DNA from: Lachnospiraceae bacterium UBA3821
GTDB taxonomy: Bacteria; Bacillota; Clostridia; Lachnospirales; Lachnospiraceae
NCBI GenBank assembly: GCA_002368865.1
Contig: DFDT01000034.1
Location: 1-15,684 of the forward strand
DNA: 15,684 nt
Reading direction: 5' to 3'
The position numbers and the translations under genes are program-made. Under the pieces are notes generated by a model that had not been told where the DNA came from, made no database searches, and was given only the letters and a program-made list of their open reading frames with translations. This document shows positions 7,139 through 14,493 of this stretch, one piece after another; the stretch's first letter is position 1, and every line of letters begins with the position of its first letter.

Positions 7139-8059
7139 TTACGCGTTTGCCAGTGCGCTTAATTCAGCCAGCATCTTGGGCAGATCCGTGTCCATATTCT
7201 CATTGGAGAACTGGCAGGTTCCCACCTTTTTGTGTCCGCCGCCGTTGTATTTCAGCATCAGACTGCCGACGTCCATGGTGGCGGTCTTGTTCAAAATGCT
7301 GTAGCCTACCGCTGCGGAGCAGCCCTGACCGCCGCGGCCGTTTACGATCCAGGCGGATACATTCTGTTCCGGATACATGCTGTAGATCATGAAGCGGTTG
7401 CCGGAGTAGATCGGATCCACACCGCGCAGATCGGAGATGATCAGCTTTCCGTCCACTTTCGTGTATTTCTTTACCATCTCCACAAACTTTTCCGTCTGCT
7501 CATTGTAAACCTGAATGCGCTCCTGCACATCGGGCAGTGCCAGGATCTCTTCGGTAGACATGGTACGGCAGGCATCGATCAGCTTCTCCATGAGCTGATA
7601 GTTGGAGATGGTGAAATTGCGCCATCTGCCCAGACCGGTTCTGGGATCCATCAGGTAGCCGATCAGGATCCAGCCCTTGGGATTCTGGATCTCATCGATG
7701 GTGAGGTTGCCGGAATCCACTTTGTCTACCGCTTCCATCATGTCGTCAAACTGAGGAAAACGCTCCCTGCCGCCGTAATATTCATAAATAATACGCGCAC
7801 AGGAGGGAGTGATACGGCTTTCGCCCTTATATTTGCCGGCAAGCTGCAATCTCTCATGCTCGCTGGAATGATGGTCAAACCACAATCCACAGCCCTCTAC
7901 ATAGGGTACGTTGGCGAGGCAGTCATTCTCGTTTACTTCAATCAATCCATCCTGCAGATCTTTGGGATGCGCAAATTTCCAATGGTCGATAATGCCCGCT
8001 TCCTTCAAAAGAGCGCCGCATGCCAGACCGTCAAAGTCAGATCGTGTAATTAATCTCAT
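7139..8059 (-). CDS. DHH/DHHA1 family phosphoesterase (exopolyphosphatase-like)
   Basis: A 306-aa cytoplasmic protein with a metal-dependent DHH domain followed by a DHHA1 substrate-binding domain. Visible motifs are DFDG (8-11), DHH (62-64), VDKVDSGN in the middle of the DHH domain and GGGHKKVGTCQF (about 273-284). Relatives hydrolyse oligonucleotides, cyclic dinucleotide products, pAp or polyphosphate. It lacks the membrane and PAS regions of GdpP and the RecJ core extensions, so the substrate is open. The start is ATG 8059, with AAAGGAG (8067-8073 on the complement) 7 nt upstream; an in-frame ATG 19 codons earlier lacks such a site. It is transcribed alone, divergently from the uronate operon. 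Confidence 0.88.
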   Translation of the reverse strand: MRLITRSDFDGLACGALLKEAGIIDHWKFAHPKDLQDGLIEVNENDCLANVPYVEGCGLWFDHHSSEHERLQLAGKYKGESRITPSCARIIYEYYGGRERFPQFDDMMEAVDKVDSGNLTIDEIQNPKGWILIGYLMDPRTGLGRWRNFTISNYQLMEKLIDACRTMSTEEILALPDVQERIQVYNEQTEKFVEMVKKYTKVDGKLIISDLRGVDPIYSGNRFMIYSMYPEQNVSAWIVNGRGGQGCSAAVGYSILNKTATMDVGSLMLKYNGGGHKKVGTCQFSNENMDTDLPKMLAELSALANA

Positions 8060-8101
8060 CGTTAAACTCCTTTGCGTGTATTTATAAATGCATTGCATTC
8101 T

Positions 8102-8127
8102 GTTATAGTTTACCATAAAAATGACAA
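8102..8127 (-). promoter_or_regulatory. Tentative promoter of the DHH gene
   Basis: On the minus strand TTGTCA (8127-8122) and TATAAC (8107-8102) resemble -35 and -10 boxes, but the spacer is only 14 bp. An alternative extended -10 (TGG plus TAAACT) overlaps it. A promoter is expected in this 200-bp divergent region; its exact position is uncertain. Confidence 0.25.
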
Positions 8128-8199
8128 AAAGAAAAGGAGTGATTGTAAAAGTTTTTTTCCATAAATTTCTGTTTTGTGGTGGAATTGTACAGGATTTTA

Positions 8200-8208
8200 T
8201 GTTATACT
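8200..8208 (+). promoter_or_regulatory. Extended -10 promoter of the uronate operon
   Basis: TGT directly followed by TATACT (8203-8208) forms an extended -10 element; no good -35 lies 17 bp upstream. The start would be near 8215, leaving about 45 nt of leader before kduI. A weak -35 fits a promoter that needs an activator or relief of repression. I see no clear LacI/CcpA operator palindrome beside it. Confidence 0.6.
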
Positions 8209-8260
8209 GATAGTACTTTTATGAACATTGGCAAAAATGCCAAGGAAAGAGAGGCGTAAG

Positions 8261-9121
8261 GTGGAACTTAGAACAGCAGTATCACCAAGAGATGTAAAGC
8301 ATTATACCACAGAACGTCTGAGAGAAGAGTTTCTGATCCAGAATCTTTTCGTGCCCGGCGAGATCAAGCTGGTATATAGCCACATCGACAGGATCATCAC
8401 AGGTGCGGCGGTACCCACAGCACCCATCAAGCTGACTGCGGGGGACGAGCTTCGAGCAGAGTATTTCTGCCAGAGAAGAGAGCTGGGGGTGATCAATATC
8501 GGCGGTGCCGGTAAGATCACGATCGACGGAAAGGTATACAATGTCGGTTTCAAAGAGGGCATGTATATCGGAATGGGATCGAAGGACATTACTTTTGAGA
8601 GTGTTGACAATGCGAATCCCGCTAAATTTTATCTGAATTCTGCTCCTGCACACAGGACATGCCCTACCGTCCTGATCAAGCCCAACGGGACTCCCGAGGA
8701 GGGCGTGGTCATTGTGAAGGATGAGAATAAAGTGGAACTTGGTACCTTAGAGGATGCCAACCACAGAGTCATCTGCAAGTACATACTTCCCGGTCAGGTG
8801 GAGAGCTGTCAGCTCGAGATGGGCATGACCAAGCTGGAGCCCGGCAGTGTGTGGAATACCATGCCCTGCCATACCCATGACAGACGAATGGAAGTGTATC
8901 TGTACTTTGAGATGCCTGAGGATGCTTTTGTAATGCACTACATGGGTGAGCCTCAGGAAACCCGTCACATCGTGATGAGAAACGAAGAGGCTGTGATCTC
9001 TCCCAGCTGGTCCATCCATTCCGGATGCGGTTCCAGGGCATACACCTTTATCTGGGGTATGGTGGGCGAGAATCAGGACTTTGACGACATGGACGGTGTG
9101 GACAACAAGGATCTGATGTAA
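8261..9121 (+). CDS. kduI: 5-dehydro-4-deoxy-D-glucuronate isomerase (KduI)
   Basis: This enzyme isomerises 4-deoxy-L-threo-5-hexosulose uronate to 2,5-diketo-3-deoxygluconate in pectin and glycosaminoglycan breakdown (286 aa, cupin fold, cytoplasmic, EC 5.3.1.17). The metal ligands of the family are present as H204 and H206 (CHTHD), E211 (RRMEVY) and H253 (SIHSGCG), with the conserved VYSHIDRI segment at 38-45. GTG 8261 is chosen because GAGAGG (8249-8254) lies 6 nt upstream and the family N-terminus (ELRTAVSPRDVKHY) begins there; a TTG 11 codons upstream has no good ribosome binding site. It is the first gene of a five-gene operon, 28 bp ahead of kduD. Confidence 0.94.
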   Translation: MELRTAVSPRDVKHYTTERLREEFLIQNLFVPGEIKLVYSHIDRIITGAAVPTAPIKLTAGDELRAEYFCQRRELGVINIGGAGKITIDGKVYNVGFKEGMYIGMGSKDITFESVDNANPAKFYLNSAPAHRTCPTVLIKPNGTPEEGVVIVKDENKVELGTLEDANHRVICKYILPGQVESCQLEMGMTKLEPGSVWNTMPCHTHDRRMEVYLYFEMPEDAFVMHYMGEPQETRHIVMRNEEAVISPSWSIHSGCGSRAYTFIWGMVGENQDFDDMDGVDNKDLM

Positions 9122-9149
9122 AAATCTATAAAAGAAAAGGAGAAACAAA

Positions 9150-9953
9150 ATGAGCAAGTACACAAATTTCAGTCTTGAGGGCAAGATCGCATTGGTTACC
9201 GGCGCTGTTTACGGCATCGGTTTCGCAATCGCAAAGGCATATGCTGAGGCAGGTGCTACCATTTGCTTTAACGACCGTACCCAGGAGAGTATGGAGAAGG
9301 GACTTAAGAATTATGAAGAGGCAGGCATCAAGGCGCACGGCTATGTCTGCGACGTTACCGATGAGGACGCTGTAAACGCTATGGTAGCTCAGATCGAGAA
9401 GGAAGTTGGCGTGATCGATATCCTGGTAAACAATGCAGGTATCATCAAGCGTATCCCTATGACCGAGATGACCGCTGCAGAGTTCAGACAGGTTGTTGAC
9501 GTTGACCTGAATGCACCTTTCATCGTATCCAAGGCTGTGATCCCTTCCATGATCAAGAAGGGCGGCGGAAAGATCATCAACATCTGTTCCATGATGTCCG
9601 AACTCGGTCGTGAGACGGTATCCGCTTATGCAGCAGGTAAGGGTGGTCTGAAGATGCTGACCAGAAATATCTGCGCAGAGTATGCTCAGTACAACATTCA
9701 GTGTAACGGTATCGGACCCGGCTACATTGCTACCCCTCAGACTGCACCTTTGCGTGAGAAGCAGGCTGACGGCAGCAGACATCCTTTCGACGAGTTTATC
9801 TGTGCGAGAACTCCGGCCGGCAGATGGCTTGATCCCGAGGAGCTTACCGGTCCTGCGGTATTCCTGGCTTCCGAGGCTTCCAATGCGGTGAACGGACATA
9901 TTCTGTATGTAGACGGCGGTATCCTGGCTTATATCGGAAAGCAGCCCTCTTAA
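9150..9953 (+). CDS. kduD: 2-dehydro-3-deoxy-D-gluconate 5-dehydrogenase (KduD; SDR, gluconate 5-dehydrogenase-like)
   Basis: A 267-aa classical short-chain dehydrogenase that reduces 2,5-diketo-3-deoxygluconate to KDG with NAD(P)H (EC 1.1.1.127). The cofactor motif is TGAVYGIG (17-24) and the NNAG motif lies at 94-97. The catalytic tetrad N121, S147, Y160, K164 is complete. The TGAxYGIG form and the C-terminal DGG (252-254 region) are typical of gluconate 5-dehydrogenase/KduD enzymes. Function is assigned mainly from the operon, because KduD and gluconate 5-dehydrogenase cannot be told apart reliably by sequence. AAAAGGAG (9135-9142) lies 7 nt before the ATG. Codon use is strongly biased (7 of 11 Pro codons CCU). 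Confidence 0.9.
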   Translation: MSKYTNFSLEGKIALVTGAVYGIGFAIAKAYAEAGATICFNDRTQESMEKGLKNYEEAGIKAHGYVCDVTDEDAVNAMVAQIEKEVGVIDILVNNAGIIKRIPMTEMTAAEFRQVVDVDLNAPFIVSKAVIPSMIKKGGGKIINICSMMSELGRETVSAYAAGKGGLKMLTRNICAEYAQYNIQCNGIGPGYIATPQTAPLREKQADGSRHPFDEFICARTPAGRWLDPEELTGPAVFLASEASNAVNGHILYVDGGILAYIGKQPS

Positions 9954-9977
9954 TTTTGAGAAAGGTTATTTACAAAC

Positions 9978-10616
9978 ATGAAGATTGCATTGATTAATGA
10001 GAACAGTCAGGCGGCGAAGAACGAGCTGATCTGCAATGCGCTGAAGAAGGTCGTGGAGCCCATGGGACATGAGGTGTTCAATTACGGTATGCTCGGCGCA
10101 GAGGATCCCAACTCCCTGACTTATGTGCAGAACGGTATTCTGGCGGCGACTCTGCTGAATTCCGGTGCGGCTGATTTTGTGATCACAGGCTGCGGTACCG
10201 GTGAGGGCGCTATGCTGGCATGCAATTCTTTCCCGAAGGTATTGTGCGGACATATCCAGTCCCCGTTGGATGCATATCTGTTTACGCAGGTAAACGACGG
10301 CAACTGTGTGGCGCTTCCTTTCGCGGAGAATTTCGGCTGGGGCGGCGAGCTGAAGCTGGAGTATATTTTTGAAAAATTGTTCTGTGCGCCCGGCGGTGGC
10401 GGCTATCCTCCTGAGAGAGTCGTTCCTGAGCAGCGCAATAAGAAGATTTTGGATAAGGTTAAGGAAGTCACCCATACGGATATGGTGACCATTTTGAAGA
10501 ACCTGGACCGTGATCTGGTAAAGGGCGCGTTGTCCGGTGCACCGTTCAAGGAGTATTTCTTTGCAAACTGCAAGGATGATGCGATCAAGGCGGCTGTGGA
10601 GGAAGTGCTGAAATAA
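9978..10616 (+). CDS. RpiB/LacA/LacB-family sugar isomerase, candidate DhuI-type ketouronate isomerase
   Basis: A 212-aa cytoplasmic isomerase. The N-terminal 145 residues follow the RpiB fold, with the thiol-base Cys72 in GCGTGEG (71-77), aligned without gaps to the CGTGIG motif of E. coli RpiB. The ring-opening His of RpiB, 33 residues after that Cys, is Val105 here within QVND. The C-terminal 65 residues extend beyond RpiB and end in an Ala/Lys-rich helix. RpiB-type proteins lie beside kdgA, kdgK and a KduD-like reductase in streptococcal hyaluronate loci, where one (DhuI) was shown to isomerise the open-chain 4-deoxy-ketouronate. That role fits loss of the ring-opening residue, but kduI is also present here. 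The actual substrate is therefore an inference; another uronate or aldose is possible. Confidence 0.8.
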   Translation: MKIALINENSQAAKNELICNALKKVVEPMGHEVFNYGMLGAEDPNSLTYVQNGILAATLLNSGAADFVITGCGTGEGAMLACNSFPKVLCGHIQSPLDAYLFTQVNDGNCVALPFAENFGWGGELKLEYIFEKLFCAPGGGGYPPERVVPEQRNKKILDKVKEVTHTDMVTILKNLDRDLVKGALSGAPFKEYFFANCKDDAIKAAVEEVLK

Positions 10617-10640
10617 GTACCCAAAATAAGGAGGAATAAA

Positions 10641-11603
10641 ATGAACGCAGTATTAGAGCAGATCAGCAAGATCGGTATTGTACCGGTTGTTGTGCTGGAT
10701 GATGCAAAGGATGCAAAGCCTTTGGCTGAGGCGCTGGTAAAGGGCGGTCTTCCCTGTGCGGAAGTGACCTTCAGAACCGCAGCAGCGGAGGAATCCATCA
10801 AGATCATGAGCGAAGCATTCCCTGAGATGTTGGTAGGCGCAGGCACTGTGCTGACCACAGAGCAGGTTGACCGTGCGGTAAACGCGGGTGCAAAGTTCAT
10901 CGTAAGCCCTGGATTGAATCCCAAGGTTGTAAAGTATTGTATTGAAAAAGGTGTGCCCGTAACGCCCGGTACCGCAAATCCTTCCGATGTGGAAGCTGCG
11001 ATCGAACTGGGGTTGGATGTCGTGAAATTCTTCCCTGCTGAGGCAGCAGGTGGACTGAATATGATCAAATCCATGGCAGCTCCTTACACACAGATGAAGT
11101 TTATGCCTACCGGTGGTATCAATGCCAAGAATATCTGCGAATATCTTGCATTTGACAAGATCATCGCCTGCGGCGGTTCCTGGATGGTGAAGAAGGATCT
11201 GGTTGCAGAGGGCAAGTTTGATGAGATCCAGGCTTTGACAGAGGAAGCAGTGAGAACCATGCTTGGTTTCCATTTGAGACATATCGGTATCAATAACGAG
11301 AATGCTGAGGAAGCGGAGAAAGTGGCAGATTGCTTTGATACGCTCTTCGGATTCAAGAAGAAGATCGGTAACAGCTCTATCTTCGCAGGTATCGAAGTTG
11401 AGTGTATGAAGAAGATCGGCCGCGGCAAGAACGGTCACATTGCGATCGGTACCAACAGCGTGGTTCGTGCAAAGAACTATCTGGAGTCCGTGAAAGGCAT
11501 GAAGTTTATCGAGGAGTCCGCTGTGGTGAAGAACGGCAAGATGACTGCGATTTATCTCGATTGCGAGATTGGCGGATTCGCTGTACATTTGGTTCAGGTT
11601 TAA
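10641..11603 (+). CDS. kdgA: KDPG/KHG aldolase with C-terminal VOC-like domain
   Basis: A 320-aa protein in two parts. Residues 1-208 are a class I KDPG aldolase (EC 4.1.2.14): EVTFRT with catalytic Glu41, GAGTVL (66-71), and the Schiff-base Lys129 in VKFFPAE, with the phosphate-site TGGI (157-160). It cleaves 2-keto-3-deoxy-6-phosphogluconate to pyruvate and glyceraldehyde-3-phosphate. Residues about 209-320 are an extra domain. It reads as two beta-alpha-beta-beta-beta modules, FHLRHIGIN...GIEVECM and NGHIAIG...FAVHLVQV, the pattern of vicinal-oxygen-chelate (glyoxalase-like) domains. H214, E252/E254, H266 and H316 are possible metal ligands. Stand-alone KdgA is about 205-215 aa. AAGGAGG (10628-10634) lies 6 nt before the ATG. 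Confidence 0.9.
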   Translation: MNAVLEQISKIGIVPVVVLDDAKDAKPLAEALVKGGLPCAEVTFRTAAAEESIKIMSEAFPEMLVGAGTVLTTEQVDRAVNAGAKFIVSPGLNPKVVKYCIEKGVPVTPGTANPSDVEAAIELGLDVVKFFPAEAAGGLNMIKSMAAPYTQMKFMPTGGINAKNICEYLAFDKIIACGGSWMVKKDLVAEGKFDEIQALTEEAVRTMLGFHLRHIGINNENAEEAEKVADCFDTLFGFKKKIGNSSIFAGIEVECMKKIGRGKNGHIAIGTNSVVRAKNYLESVKGMKFIEESAVVKNGKMTAIYLDCEIGGFAVHLVQV

Positions 11604-11644
11604 TCACAAAATAAATAATTTAACAAAGAAAGGAAACAAACAAA

Positions 11645-12676
11645 ATGGCAAAAGTAGTTACTATGGGTGAGATCATGCTCAGACTTTCCACCCCCAATCA
11701 TGAGAAATTTATCCAGGCAGACGAGTTCGACGTATGTTACGGCGGCGGTGAGGCTAACGTAGCTGTGTCTTTGGCTAACTATGGTCATGATGCAGAGTTC
11801 GTTACCGCAGTTCCCGACAACGAGATCGGTGAGTGCGCAGTTGCTGCACTGAGAAAGTATGGTGTAGAGACCAAGCACATCGCAAGAACCGGTGAGAGAC
11901 TTGGTATCTACTATCTGGAGAGCGGCTCCGCTATGAGACCTTCCAAGGTTGTATATGACAGAGCACATTCCTCCATCTCTACCGCTACCGAGGCTGATTT
12001 CAACTTTGATGAGATCTTTGAGGGTGCTGACTGGTTCCACTTTACCGGTATCACTCCCGCTGTTTCCGATGCGGCTGCTGAGCTGACCGAGAAAGCTCTG
12101 ATCGCTGCAAAGAAGCACAACGTAAAGGTTTCCGTAGATCTGAACTTCCGTAAGAAACTGTGGTCTTCCGAGAAGGCTCAGAAGGTTATGAAGAACCTGA
12201 TGAAGTATGTTGATGTATGTATCGGAAACGAAGAGGATGCAGAGCTGGTTCTTGGCTACAAGCCCGGCAACACCGATGTTACCAGCGGTGATCTGGAGCT
12301 CGGTGGTTACAAGTCTATCTTCGAGCAGATGGTTGCAGACTACAACTTCGAGTACTGCATCTCCTCTCTGCGCGTAAGCCATTCCGCTTCCGACAACGGC
12401 TGGTCCGCATGTATCTACTCCAGAGATACCAAGGAGTTCTATCACTCCAAAGAGTACAGCATCCGTCCGATCGTTGACCGTGTAGGCGGCGGCGACTCCT
12501 TTGCAGGCGGCGTGATCTGTGGTCTGGTAGACGGTAAGGACTTCAAGGCTGCTCTTGAGTACGGTGTAGCAGCTTCCGCTTTGAAGCACACTATCCCTGG
12601 CGACTTCAACCTGGTTTCCAGAAAAGAAGTTGAGACTCTGGCTGGCGGCGATGCTTCCGGACGTGTACAGAGATAA
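11645..12676 (+). CDS. kdgK: 2-dehydro-3-deoxygluconate kinase (KdgK, PfkB family)
   Basis: A 343-aa cytoplasmic sugar kinase that phosphorylates KDG at O6 using ATP (EC 2.7.1.45), giving the substrate of the upstream aldolase. The N-terminal sugar-binding YGGGEANVA (32-40) and the PfkB signature DRVGGGDSFAGG (278-289, catalytic base D284) are intact, with DLNFR (165-169) typical of KDG kinases. Residues 205-235 form a lid-like insertion also seen in KdgK homologues. It is the last gene of the operon and is followed by a strong terminator. Codon use is biased to CCC/CCU for Pro and CUG/CUU for Leu, like the other genes of the operon. Confidence 0.93.
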   Translation: MAKVVTMGEIMLRLSTPNHEKFIQADEFDVCYGGGEANVAVSLANYGHDAEFVTAVPDNEIGECAVAALRKYGVETKHIARTGERLGIYYLESGSAMRPSKVVYDRAHSSISTATEADFNFDEIFEGADWFHFTGITPAVSDAAAELTEKALIAAKKHNVKVSVDLNFRKKLWSSEKAQKVMKNLMKYVDVCIGNEEDAELVLGYKPGNTDVTSGDLELGGYKSIFEQMVADYNFEYCISSLRVSHSASDNGWSACIYSRDTKEFYHSKEYSIRPIVDRVGGGDSFAGGVICGLVDGKDFKAALEYGVAASALKHTIPGDFNLVSRKEVETLAGGDASGRVQR

Positions 12677-12687
12677 GGATGCCCATA

Positions 12688-12711
12688 ATCTTATTATCTC
12701 GACAATAAGAT
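12688..12711 (+). other. Small hairpin in the kdgK 3' UTR
   Basis: An 8-bp inverted repeat (12688-12695 with 12704-12711) has an 8-nt loop and lies 9 nt upstream of the main terminator stem. It has no T tract of its own. It could be an mRNA-stabilising element or nothing. Confidence 0.4.
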
Positions 12712-12719
12712 CAATACAG

Positions 12720-12760
12720 GGGGACACAAACGGGGAAACCTGTTTGTGTCCTTGATTTGT
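12720..12760 (+). terminator. Strong intrinsic terminator of the uronate operon
   Basis: A long hairpin, about 15 bp including wobbles (12720-12734 with 12739-12753), is capped by a GAAA tetraloop. It is followed by the T-rich stretch GATTTGTTGTTT. The -35 box of the next promoter starts at its end. Confidence 0.9.
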
Positions 12761-12788
12761 TGTTTATGACAAGACAGTATTTTACAAT
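12760..12788 (+). promoter_or_regulatory. Sigma-A-type promoter of the GT-C-like gene
   Basis: TTGTTT (12760-12765), a 17-bp spacer and TACAAT (12783-12788). The predicted transcript start near 12795 lies downstream of two earlier in-frame start codons (12757 and 12766), which supports ATG 12811 as the real start. Confidence 0.75.
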
Positions 12789-12810
12789 TTTCAGAATATG
12801 TGGGGATGAA

Positions 12811-14493
12811 ATGAAAGAGCGATCAGAATTCAATATGCAAAGATTATTATCAGGATTATTTTTTGCCGTGACATTCCTTTTGCGGGCGTTGCTGGCTGTC
12901 AGGATCGGGATTTGGTTCCCGGCGGCACAGCGCTGGGATGACCGGCTTATGATCGTTTATGCAGATTTTCAGACGCATTTCACAGAACCGGATCCGGATT
13001 CCCTGGTAAAATATATCGGGTATCCGCTTTTTCTGAATCTTGTAAAGCTTTCGCATATTCCGTATACCGTTTGGGTCGCTATATTGTGGTGGTGTGGTGC
13101 AGTTCTTGGGTTTCTGCTGATGAAACAGATCTGCCGGGTGAAGATCATGCCGTATGCGACCTATCTGTATCTGCTTTTTATGCCGCAGGCATTTGAAATC
13201 TGGGGCGGGACCAGGCTTTATCGGAACGCGCTCATCGGGCCTATGGCATTGATCGTATTGCTTCTGATGCTGTTGATCCTGTTCCGTATGGGAAAAGAGC
13301 AGAAGGGGATCGACTACTGTCTGCCCGTTTTTCTGGGGCTCCTGTTCCTGCAGACTTACTATCTGAAGGAGGATGGGCTGTGGCTCTTGGCATGCCTTAT
13401 TCTGTGGGCGTTCGTCGGTGTGGCCGTCATTGTCCGCAAGAGAATGTGGAAAAAGGTAGTATTCTTTTGCATCCCGTTTGTCCTTTTTGGAGTCGGAACC
13501 TTGACCTATGGCATGGTGAACAGACATTACTTTGATGTGTTCGAGATCAATACGCGGACGGAAGGGGAACTGGGGCGTTTCTGCAAAGAGATCTACAGGA
13601 TAGATTCGGACCGGAGGACTGCGGAGGTCTGGGCGCCCTATGACGCCTTGGAGAAAGCGTTTGAGGCTTCGGAGACACTGATGGAGTATCCGGAGCTTTT
13701 AGCAAGCATCCACAATTCGCCGAGATTTCAGGGAAATATTGAAGAATATCCGATCCAGGGGGATTTTCTGGGATGGGTGCTCAGAGATTCCTTGGTAGAT
13801 TGTGAGATGTGGGGAACGGAGCGCCAGGTGGAGGAACTGTTCCATCAGATCAATGAGGAGCTGGAGGAAGCCTTTCGGGATGGCAGACTGCCAAAACAAA
13901 AGGGGAGGATTCAGCTGCTGGCTTCCGCCGGAGGCAGAACTTTTTCCGAGATCACGGAACTGCACACACTGGTTGCAGAGGGAATGAAGGGTGCAATCTG
14001 GCTGAAAGGGTATGAAGCCGGAATCGGCGGCGTGAGCGAGCAGGAATGGGCGGAAAACGTTGCATATATTGCAATGGCCCGGGAATATACCAATTTGCAG
14101 GATCTGGATGGATCAGACAGACAGGATCCATCTTATCTGGGGGCAAAGAAAGTTGTAAATGTACTTTTCTGGTGTTACAGAATAGGTAATACCGGATTGT
14201 TTGTCGTGCTCTGCGGAAGCATTTTGGCCGGTATTGTGCAGGGAATTAGGAAAGCGCGAGATCTTCGGCAGTTTGTCATGAACCCTATCGGTTGTTACAG
14301 CAAGCTACTGACTGCAGCAATCTTTCTGGGGATAGCTGTCTTATACGCTTTTTCAATCGGTTGGTTTTCTTCTTTCCTGTTTCAGGAAGAGATCGTGATG
14401 CGCACTCTGAATTTTTATGATATTGCGCTGCCGGTGATCCTAGCCGTGGCGTATCTGTTTGCGGTAGCGGGAGTCAGCGACCTTCGCTCATAA
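12811..14493 (+). CDS. Polytopic membrane protein, GT-C glycosyltransferase-like
   Basis: A 560-aa membrane protein of unknown function. It has a first membrane helix at about 11-33, then an extracytoplasmic loop with WDDRLM (D43, D44) and KYIGYPLFL (67-75), several helices to about 235, a large soluble region at about 236-445, and three or so helices at about 447-555. An acidic pair just after helix 1, followed by a G-Y-P-L-F-L segment, and an RLYRN motif (135-139) resemble membrane glycosyltransferases of the GT-C/GT39-like superfamily. These use polyprenyl-phosphate sugars outside the membrane. This is a resemblance by eye, not proof. The start is supported by the promoter and by GGGG 5 nt upstream. 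It is monocistronic, and its 3' end overlaps a convergent gene by 6 bp. Confidence 0.75.
   Translation: MKERSEFNMQRLLSGLFFAVTFLLRALLAVRIGIWFPAAQRWDDRLMIVYADFQTHFTEPDPDSLVKYIGYPLFLNLVKLSHIPYTVWVAILWWCGAVLGFLLMKQICRVKIMPYATYLYLLFMPQAFEIWGGTRLYRNALIGPMALIVLLLMLLILFRMGKEQKGIDYCLPVFLGLLFLQTYYLKEDGLWLLACLILWAFVGVAVIVRKRMWKKVVFFCIPFVLFGVGTLTYGMVNRHYFDVFEINTRTEGELGRFCKEIYRIDSDRRTAEVWAPYDALEKAFEASETLMEYPELLASIHNSPRFQGNIEEYPIQGDFLGWVLRDSLVDCEMWGTERQVEELFHQINEELEEAFRDGRLPKQKGRIQLLASAGGRTFSEITELHTLVAEGMKGAIWLKGYEAGIGGVSEQEWAENVAYIAMAREYTNLQDLDGSDRQDPSYLGAKKVVNVLFWCYRIGNTGLFVVLCGSILAGIVQGIRKARDLRQFVMNPIGCYSKLLTAAIFLGIAVLYAFSIGWFSSFLFQEEIVMRTLNFYDIALPVILAVAYLFAVAGVSDLRS

Noticed and set aside
7232..8053. 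273-codon plus-strand frame opposite the DHH phosphoesterase
   Set aside because: The minus-strand gene has complete DHH and GGGH motifs and a ribosome binding site; the plus frame has neither.
8228..8260. Upstream TTG start of kduI
   Set aside because: It has no suitable ribosome binding site and would add 11 residues unlike KduI. GTG 8261 has GAGAGG at good spacing.
10653..11588. 311-codon minus-strand frame opposite kdgA
   Set aside because: It mirrors the kdgA codons, lacks start signals and has no recognisable domain.
11600..12727. 375-codon open frame on the minus strand opposite kdgK
   Set aside because: It is a shadow of the strongly biased codon use of kdgK. It has no ribosome binding site or recognisable motif, and it runs through the operon terminator.
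12757..12810. Earlier in-frame starts (TTG 12757, ATG 12766) for the GT-C-like gene
   Set aside because: Both lie at or upstream of the predicted transcript start, within the terminator tail and promoter, and have no ribosome binding site.
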